Source: Myxococcales bacterium
Lineage (GTDB): Bacteria > Myxococcota > Myxococcia > Myxococcales > Anaeromyxobacteraceae
Reading direction: 5' to 3'
NCBI GenBank assembly: GCA_021784495.1
Contig: JAJXSQ010000078.1
Span: 1 to 8,375, forward strand
DNA length: 8,375 bases
The notes under the pieces were generated by a model. It was not told the DNA's origin. It did not search any database and saw nothing but the letters and a program-made list of their open reading frames with translations. Shown here one piece after another: positions 1-3,778 of this stretch; the first letter of the stretch is position 1, and each line of letters starts with the position of its first letter. Both the position numbers and the translations under genes were made by a program.

Positions 1-84
1 CGGCGCGGCGCGGGGGCCCGCGCCCGAGGGGCCGCAGGCGGCCAGCGCGAGGAGCGCCGTGGCGCCGGGGGTCAGTCGAGCCAT
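1..84 (-). CDS. Lipoprotein, N-terminal fragment (rest beyond the left edge)
   Basis: Only the first 28 codons lie in the window. The ATG is at 84-82 on the minus strand and the frame stays open to base 1. The translation starts MARLTPGATALLALAAC and continues GPSGAG, which is a compact lipoprotein signal peptide: a short N-region with one Arg, a hydrophobic Ala/Leu core at residues 8-16, and a lipobox L14-A15-A16-C17. After the Cys comes the Gly/Pro/Ala-rich linker usual in bacterial lipoproteins. A GGGAG element about 8 bases upstream of the ATG could be the ribosome binding site. It lies within a perfect 12-base palindrome (87-98, CGGGAGCTCCCG). The gene overlaps the 3' end of trmFO by 13 bases in another frame, which suggests translational coupling. 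The mature function cannot be told. The product would be lipidated on Cys17 and anchored in the inner or outer membrane. Confidence is limited by the short visible length. Confidence 0.6.
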   Translation of the reverse strand, partial: MARLTPGATALLALAACGPSGAGPRAAP

Positions 85-1391
85 GGCGGGAGCTCCCGAC
101 GCGCCCGCTCCACCTGCGCCTGCCGGCGCGCCTCCTTGCCGCCGCGGACGCGCGCCGGCAGCGGCGGGAAGAGCGCGAAGACCACGTTGCTGGGCTGGTA
201 CTCGGCGCCGGGGGCGCGGGCGGCCCCGGTGAGGTGCCGGTGGAGCGCCCCGAGCGCGGTCGCGGGCGGCGGAGGGCGGAACTCGCGCCCCGCCAGCCGA
301 TCGAGGACCGCGCGCGCCGCGAGGTGGCCGCAGGCGGCCGACTCCACGTACCCCTCGACGCCCGTGAGCTGGCCGGCGAGGAAGAGGTGCGGCTGCGCGC
401 GGAGCGAGAGGTCGGCGGAGAGCACCCGCGGCGCCTCGACGAAGGTGTTGCGGTGGACCTGGCCGAGCCGGACGAACTCCGCCCGCGCGAGCCCGGGGAG
501 GAACTGGCGGAAGACGCGGCGCTGCTCGGGCCAGGTGAGCCGGGTCTGGAAGCCGACCAGGTTCCACGCCGTCCCGGCGAGGTCCTCCCGCCGGAGCTGC
601 ACCACCGCGTGGGGTCGGGCCCCGGTGACCGGGTGCTCGAGCCCGACCGGCTTCATGGGGCCGTGCGCCAGCACCTCCGGGCCGCGGGCGGCCATGACCT
701 CGATCGGCAGGCAGCCCTCGAAGAAGCGCTCGTCCTCGAACGCGTGCGGGACCACCTTCTCGGCGGCGACGAGGGCGGCGACGAACGCCTGGTACTGCGG
801 CTCGTCGAGGGGCAGGTTGAGGTAGTCGTCCCCCGACCCCTTCCCGTAGCGGGAGCGGGCGTAGGCCACCGCCGGATCGATCGAGTCGCCGGCGACGATC
901 GGCGCGATCGCGTCGTAAAAGTGGAGCCGGGCGCCCGCGAACCCGAGGAGCTCGGCCGCCAGGGCGTCCGCGGTGAGCGGCCCCGTCGCCACCACCGCCA
1001 GCCCGGGCCCGGGCGGCAGCGCCTCGATCTCGGCCTCGACCCGGTGGATCCCGGGGAGGGCGGCGAGCCGGCCGGCCACCTCGTCGCTGAACCGCTCCCG
1101 GTCGACCGCCAGCGCGTCGCCGGCGGGGACCCGGGTCGCGTCCGCCGCGGCCAGCACGACGCTCCCGAGCCGGCGGAGCTCCTCGTGGAGCAGCCCGATC
1201 GCGTTCCCCGGGTTGTCGGAGCGGAGCGAGTTGGAGCAGACGAGCTCGGCCGGGCCGGGGAGCCGGTGGGCCGGGGACCGCCGCCCCGGCTTCATGTCGA
1301 TCAGGTCGACCTGCACCCCGGCGCGCGCCAGCCGGTGCGCCGCCTCGCACCCGGCGAGCCCCGCCCCGACGATCGTGACCCGGTCCGCCAT
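72..1391 (-). CDS. trmFO: Methylenetetrahydrofolate-tRNA-(uracil-5-)-methyltransferase TrmFO
   Basis: This is the flavoenzyme that makes 5-methyluridine at position 54 in the tRNA T-loop, with methylene-THF as carbon donor and FAD as reductant. The 439-residue product has the family length. Residues 6-18 form the FAD-binding Rossmann start (IVGAGLAGCEAA), followed by the family's DMKP at 32-35. VCSNSLRSDN at 51-60 holds Cys52, and FFEGCLPIE at 223-231 holds Cys227. By position these match the two functional cysteines known from Bacillus subtilis TrmFO (Cys53 and Cys226). YDAIAPIV at 159-166 and YLNLPL at 190-195 are also typical. I chose the ATG at 1391 because the Rossmann strand begins immediately after it; the open frame continues upstream to 1844, but that sequence is low-complexity Arg/Pro/Ser and runs antisense to the zinc-finger gene. 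The ribosome site is weak (GGGGTG close to the ATG). The gene is divergent from the DksA-like gene and overlaps a lipoprotein gene at its 3' end. Confidence 0.96.
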   Translation of the reverse strand: MADRVTIVGAGLAGCEAAHRLARAGVQVDLIDMKPGRRSPAHRLPGPAELVCSNSLRSDNPGNAIGLLHEELRRLGSVVLAAADATRVPAGDALAVDRERFSDEVAGRLAALPGIHRVEAEIEALPPGPGLAVVATGPLTADALAAELLGFAGARLHFYDAIAPIVAGDSIDPAVAYARSRYGKGSGDDYLNLPLDEPQYQAFVAALVAAEKVVPHAFEDERFFEGCLPIEVMAARGPEVLAHGPMKPVGLEHPVTGARPHAVVQLRREDLAGTAWNLVGFQTRLTWPEQRRVFRQFLPGLARAEFVRLGQVHRNTFVEAPRVLSADLSLRAQPHLFLAGQLTGVEGYVESAACGHLAARAVLDRLAGREFRPPPPATALGALHRHLTGAARAPGAEYQPSNVVFALFPPLPARVRGGKEARRQAQVERARRELPPWLD

Positions 1392-1409
1392 GGCACCCCG
1401 TGCGTGACG

Positions 1410-1419
1410 CCCCCCCCCC
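1410..1419. repeat. Ten-base C homopolymer (G10 on the trmFO strand)
   Basis: Ten consecutive C on the plus strand read as G10 on the trmFO strand, 19 to 28 bases upstream of the trmFO ATG. The run is inside the divergent intergenic region and outside both chosen coding sequences. Long single-base runs are prone to replication slippage and to sequencing error, so the length may vary between isolates or be misread. Confidence 0.9.
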
Positions 1420-1464
1420 GCAGAGCAATGTCGGGAGGGCCGCGCGGGTATACGCTCCATCTCG

Positions 1465-1471
1465 AAAGGAG
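1465..1471 (+). promoter_or_regulatory. Ribosome binding site fixing the DksA-like start at 1478
   Basis: AAAGGAG is a strong Shine-Dalgarno match, followed by a 6-base spacer and GTG at 1478. It is the reason to prefer this start over the in-frame GTG at 1400, which has no comparable site and would add 26 residues translated partly from the C-run and the promoter region. Confidence 0.8.
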
Positions 1472-1477
1472 CGCAAC

Positions 1478-1828
1478 GTGACCGCGACCCGGACGGAGAA
1501 GGCCAGGACCGAGCTCTCCCGCCGTCGGCGCGAGCTCGTCGAGGCGGCGCTCGGCGCGGGCGCCGAGATCGAGTCCCTCCGCTCCGCCGAGCGCGGCGCG
1601 GAGTTCGAGGAGGAGGCGCAGGCGGCCCAGGGGGTGAGCGACCTGCAGCGGCTGGAGGAGGCCGAGCGGATCGAGCTCGCCCGGATCGACGCGGCGCTCG
1701 CCCGGATCGAGGAGGGGCGCTACGGCACCTGCGCGGACTGCGGGCGACCGATCGAGGCGCGCCGGCTCTCGGCCCTCCCCTGGGCCATCCGCTGCGCCGG
1801 CTGCGCGAGGGCGAGCGAGGGCCCGTGA
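1478..1828 (+). CDS. DksA/TraR-family C4 zinc-finger protein
   Basis: This is a 116-residue protein of the DksA/TraR superfamily. Members insert a coiled coil into the secondary channel of RNA polymerase and change promoter response, often together with ppGpp. Residues 5-79 are charged and helical, consistent with two antiparallel coiled-coil helices. The C-terminal finger has Cys85, Cys88, Cys106 and Cys109 (GTCADCG, then RCAGC), with the RRLSALP stretch between that resembles DksA. The coiled-coil turn reads EFEEEA at 42-47. Aligned by eye with the DksA tip pattern DxxDxA, both acidic positions are Glu and the Ala is kept. The protein is shorter than E. coli DksA (151 residues), nearer to the small TraR/YbiI-like members, so I give no symbol. 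It is the only plus-strand gene here, divergent from trmFO and convergent with the ExbD operon. Whether it truly binds RNA polymerase is inference. Confidence 0.88.
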   Translation: MTATRTEKARTELSRRRRELVEAALGAGAEIESLRSAERGAEFEEEAQAAQGVSDLQRLEEAERIELARIDAALARIEEGRYGTCADCGRPIEARRLSALPWAIRCAGCARASEGP

Positions 1829-1833
1829 GGGCC
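1820..1833. terminator. Possible weak terminator hairpin between convergent genes
   Basis: GGCCC-GTGA-GGGCC can fold into a 5-bp all-GC stem with a GTGA loop, a GNRA-type tetraloop on the plus strand. The loop contains the stop codon of the DksA-like gene. Only 12 bases separate its stop from the stop of the convergent ExbD gene. There is no T-run on either side, so it does not meet the intrinsic terminator rule. It may slow polymerase or end RNA only with Rho. Confidence 0.25.
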
Positions 1834-1840
1834 GCGCCGC

Positions 1841-2428
1841 TCACTCGTTCTTCATCACCATGAACTTGTACTCGCCCAGCTCCGCCTGCCCGGCCGTGTA
1901 GAGGATCTCCATGAGCGTCCGGTAGGAGATCTTCTTGTCGGCGACGACGTTGACCCGCCCGGTGAAGGGGGCGGAGCGGTTGTACTGGGCGATGTACTTC
2001 TGCTTGTCCACCTCCTTCTTCAGGGCGTCGTAGATCGCCCCGACGTAGTAGGAGTCGCCGCGCCCCCCGTCCTTGTAGCGGTCCGGGATGCGGCCATCCC
2101 GCAGGGGGAGCACGGCCCGATCGTTCACCGCCACCTCGGTGAGGGAGACGGTGACGCTGATGTTCTCCTGCGGGTGGAGCTGGGTGGTGGAGACCGGGAT
2201 GGTGAGGTTGTCCCCCATGTTCACGCTGAGCGTCGACGCCTGGTAGGACTTGAGGAGGAACACCAGGATGATGGTCATCATGTCCATCATCGCGACGATG
2301 TTCAGCTCCTTGATCTCGCCGGCCCGCTCCCGGGCCTTGCGGCGGGCGCGCCGGAAGAGGCGCTGCTCCCGCTCCTTCTGGAGCTCGGCGGGCGCGGGGC
2401 CGGTGCGGGGCTGCTCAGGGCCGGTCAT
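1841..2428 (-). CDS. ExbD/TolR-family proton-channel subunit 2
   Basis: This is a 195-residue single-span inner-membrane protein of the ExbD/TolR family, whose members dimerise inside an ExbB/TolQ pentamer and couple proton flow to movement. The N-terminal cytoplasmic part is long and very basic (residues 17-40, many Arg and Lys, probably helical). The transmembrane helix is about 43-62 (LNIVAMMDMMTIILVFLL). It carries Asp49, in the position of the essential membrane Asp of ExbD (Asp25) and TolR (Asp23). The periplasmic domain follows and ends with the usual pattern: a VVADKKISY strand-turn, then the TLMEILYTAGQA helix. The start lies 3 bases after the stop of the other ExbD gene, so the two are surely co-translated. 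Unlike its neighbour it has a roughly 40-residue basic tail before the helix, so the pair is not a recent duplication. The partner protein energised by the complex is not in the window. Confidence 0.92.
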   Translation of the reverse strand: MTGPEQPRTGPAPAELQKEREQRLFRRARRKARERAGEIKELNIVAMMDMMTIILVFLLKSYQASTLSVNMGDNLTIPVSTTQLHPQENISVTVSLTEVAVNDRAVLPLRDGRIPDRYKDGGRGDSYYVGAIYDALKKEVDKQKYIAQYNRSAPFTGRVNVVADKKISYRTLMEILYTAGQAELGEYKFMVMKNE

Positions 2429-2431
2429 CGC

Positions 2432-2968
2432 TCACCCGATCACCGAGAGGGAGACGTCGTAGAAGAGCGGCCGGCGCTCCGTGGAGCCGTCCGCCGACTT
2501 GACCAGCTCCTCCCGGCAGGCGTCCATCGTCTTCACCAGCACGTCGTAGGGGACGTCCCCGTCCGCGGAGAGGATGAGCTGCGTCTCCTTGGGGAAGCGG
2601 TCCTTGATGGTGCGCAGCTGCCGGGTGAGCGCCGGGTAGTCGTACCCGCCGCCCGGCGCGAGCGGGATGGTCGGCGGGCGCTCCTGGGCGGCGCCGGCCG
2701 CGTCGGCGCCGAGGACCCCGCCGGCGCCGGCGACGAAGAAGCCCTGCTTGCCGATGGCCACGGTGAGCAGGAGGCGCGGGGCGCCCTCGGCGGCGGCCGC
2801 CGCCGTCGCGTCGCCGCCGATCTTCGGGGCCGAGACGTTGAGCACGCCCAGGGTGACGAGCCCGGTCATGCTGAGCAGCATGAACATCACCAGGTTCACC
2901 ACGACGTCGAGGTAGGGGACGATGTTGAGCTCGCCCGTCTCCTCCATCTCTCGGACGCGCCGGCGCAT
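2432..2968 (-). CDS. ExbD/TolR-family proton-channel subunit 1
   Basis: This is a 178-residue ExbD/TolR-type protein. A short basic N-terminus (RRRVR) leads into GELNIVPYLDVVVNLVMFML, with the transmembrane helix at about 16-38 and the proton-pathway Asp21 near its cytoplasmic end. The periplasmic part has the family's strand-helix pattern, with LILSADGDVPYDVLVKTMDA at 131-150, the usual turn and helix. Between the helix and this core are Ala/Gly-rich stretches at about 51-63 and 81-94 that look like linker or loop. The ATG at 2968 has a good ribosome site, AGGAAGGG at 2973-2980. It is the middle gene of three, 39 bases after the ExbB-like gene and 3 bases before the second ExbD-like gene. 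The last 13 residues (RRPLFYDVSLSVIG region) are strand-like and unusual for a TolR end; I cannot assign them. Confidence 0.92.
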   Translation of the reverse strand: MRRRVREMEETGELNIVPYLDVVVNLVMFMLLSMTGLVTLGVLNVSAPKIGGDATAAAAAEGAPRLLLTVAIGKQGFFVAGAGGVLGADAAGAAQERPPTIPLAPGGGYDYPALTRQLRTIKDRFPKETQLILSADGDVPYDVLVKTMDACREELVKSADGSTERRPLFYDVSLSVIG

Positions 2969-3007
2969 CGTGCCCTTCCTTCCGGGTGCGAGGAGGGTGG
3001 CGACCGG

Positions 3008-3670
3008 CTAGGCGCCCGTGGACTCGAGCGGGTTGGTCTCGCCCGCGCCGCGCCGGCCCAGCAGGTTCTCGAGCTTCAGCGCGTTGAACTCGATCTCCTC
3101 GATCATCGCCTTGGCCTTCGAGGAGAGCATGAGGTGCGAGACGATGCAGACGACCGCGATGGTGAGGCCGAAGGCGGTGTTGTTCATCGCCTCCGAGATC
3201 CCCTTGGAGAGCATGAGCTGCTTCATCTCGGGGCTCGCGGCCCCGAGGGAGCGGAAGGTGCCGATCAGGCCGGTGATGGTGCCGATGAGGCCGACCAGGG
3301 TGGCCACGTTGGCCAGCGACCAGAGCGGCGCGATCCGCTTCCCGATGAGCGGCGTCACCTCGAGCACCGACTCCTCGAGCGCCCGGGCGACCTCCTGCTC
3401 CCCGCGGTTCGCGCGGGTCAGGCCGGCCCGGACGACGCGGGAGAGCGCGGCGTTGGGCGCGGCGCCGCACAGCTTCACCGCCCGGTCGACGTTGCCGGAG
3501 AGCACCAGCTTCTGGACCTGCTCCATGAAGGGGGCGGCGTTCAGGTTGAGCTTGAACGCCAGGACGATGATCCGCTCGACGATGATCGCCACCGCGACGG
3601 CGCTGGTCGCCACGTTCACGAACATGAACGGGCCGCCCTCCTTGAAGAACTCGGCCAGGGTCTGGATCAT
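3008..3670 (-). CDS. MotA/TolQ/ExbB-family proton channel protein
   Basis: This 220-residue protein has the three-helix ExbB/TolQ layout: TM1 about 14-37, a cytoplasmic region 40-113, TM2 about 115-138 and TM3 about 162-184, with a helical tail. The family signature is clear: PLWSLANVATLVGLIGTITG (115-134) in TM2 and GISEAMNNTAFGLTIAVVC (157-175) in TM3. Thr131/Thr133 and Thr165 are candidates for the polar channel residues known from ExbB and TolQ. It should form the pentameric channel that surrounds an ExbD/TolR dimer and uses proton-motive force. It leads a three-gene operon with two different ExbD proteins. One ExbB with two ExbDs resembles the AglR-AglQ-AglS gliding motor of Myxococcus, but I cannot separate that from TonB-linked transport or another ExbBD system from sequence alone. 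The start overlaps the stop of a possible upstream leader ORF (ATGA). Confidence 0.94.
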   Translation of the reverse strand: MIQTLAEFFKEGGPFMFVNVATSAVAVAIIVERIIVLAFKLNLNAAPFMEQVQKLVLSGNVDRAVKLCGAAPNAALSRVVRAGLTRANRGEQEVARALEESVLEVTPLIGKRIAPLWSLANVATLVGLIGTITGLIGTFRSLGAASPEMKQLMLSKGISEAMNNTAFGLTIAVVCIVSHLMLSSKAKAMIEEIEFNALKLENLLGRRGAGETNPLESTGA

Positions 3671-3720
3671 CTCTGCCTCGCGGGAGGAGGGGGAAGGTCG
3701 GTGAGGAAGCCGCGCACCAT
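3667..3720 (-). CDS. Candidate 17-residue leader ORF before the ExbB operon
   Basis: An ATG at 3720 opens a 17-codon frame, reading MVRGFLTDLPPPPARQR, whose TGA (3669-3667) overlaps the ExbB ATG as ATGA. GAAGG with a 5-base spacer precedes it. The four consecutive prolines are a known kind of ribosome-pausing sequence (relieved by EF-P). The overlap would couple translation of the motor operon to this peptide. Such a short frame may be chance, so this is a hypothesis. Confidence 0.25.
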   Translation of the reverse strand: MVRGFLTDLPPPPARQR

Positions 3721-3778
3721 GTGCGCCTTCGTCAGCGAATAGACAGCGGTTTTTCCTACCAGCAGCCCCGGGAACGTG
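3671..3778 (-). promoter_or_regulatory. topA / ExbB-operon intergenic region
   Basis: These 108 bases separate topA from the motor operon. They contain the most AT-rich patch I noticed in the window (about 3735-3760), where the minus strand reads GGAAAAACCGCTGTCTATTCG. TCTATT (3743-3738) matches a -10 box at 4 of 6 positions, but I find no -35 box at the right distance. A separate promoter for the motor operon is likely from composition but not defined. No hairpin followed by a T-run was seen after topA on its own strand, so read-through from topA is also possible. Confidence 0.4.
3712..3726. repeat. 6-bp perfect inverted repeat around the leader ATG
   Basis: GCGCAC-CAT-GTGCGC is a perfect 6-base inverted repeat with a 3-base centre. 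On the minus strand the centre is exactly the ATG of the candidate leader ORF, and the stem touches its GAAGG ribosome site. It could be an RNA hairpin affecting initiation or a small protein-binding dyad. In DNA this GC-rich it could also be chance. Confidence 0.55.

Larger units (their letters stand above)
1392..1477. promoter_or_regulatory. Divergent trmFO / DksA-like intergenic region with candidate promoters
   Basis: These 86 bases must carry the 5' signals of two divergent genes. The only AT-containing core is GGTATACG at 1447-1454, and its GTATAC is self-complementary, so it could serve both strands. Rightwards, TATACG (1449-1454) would start RNA about 17 bases before the GTG at 1478, but I see no good -35 box. 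Leftwards, TATACC (read from 1452 to 1447) has a TTGCGC element (1476-1471) at an 18-base spacing, which would give trmFO a leader of about 50 bases. Both are weak matches. A run of ten C (1410-1419) lies in the trmFO leader. Confidence 0.35.

Noticed and set aside
1400..1477. 26-residue N-terminal extension of the DksA-like protein from GTG 1400
   Set aside because: It has no ribosome site, runs through the C10 tract and the only TATA-like core, and the AAAGGAG site before GTG 1478 is far better.
234..1481. Plus-strand open frame (415 codons) opposite trmFO
   Set aside because: It is an antisense shadow of trmFO: Arg/Glu/Gly/Leu-rich, no domain, and it runs through the start region of the DksA-like gene.
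2415..3470. Alternative minus-strand frame (351 codons) across the two motor genes
   Set aside because: It is out of frame with the ExbB and ExbD1 genes, which have clear family motifs, and is itself His/Arg/Pro-rich with no domain.
2174..3742. Long plus-strand open frame (522 codons) opposite the ExbB-ExbD genes
   Set aside because: It spans three clear minus-strand genes and both gaps between them, with low-complexity His/Asp/Arg/Gly composition typical of an antisense shadow.
3748..3756. T5 run (GCGGTTTTTCC) as an intrinsic terminator
   Set aside because: The T-run is on the plus strand, where no gene ends, and no stable stem directly precedes it. On the topA strand it is an A-run.
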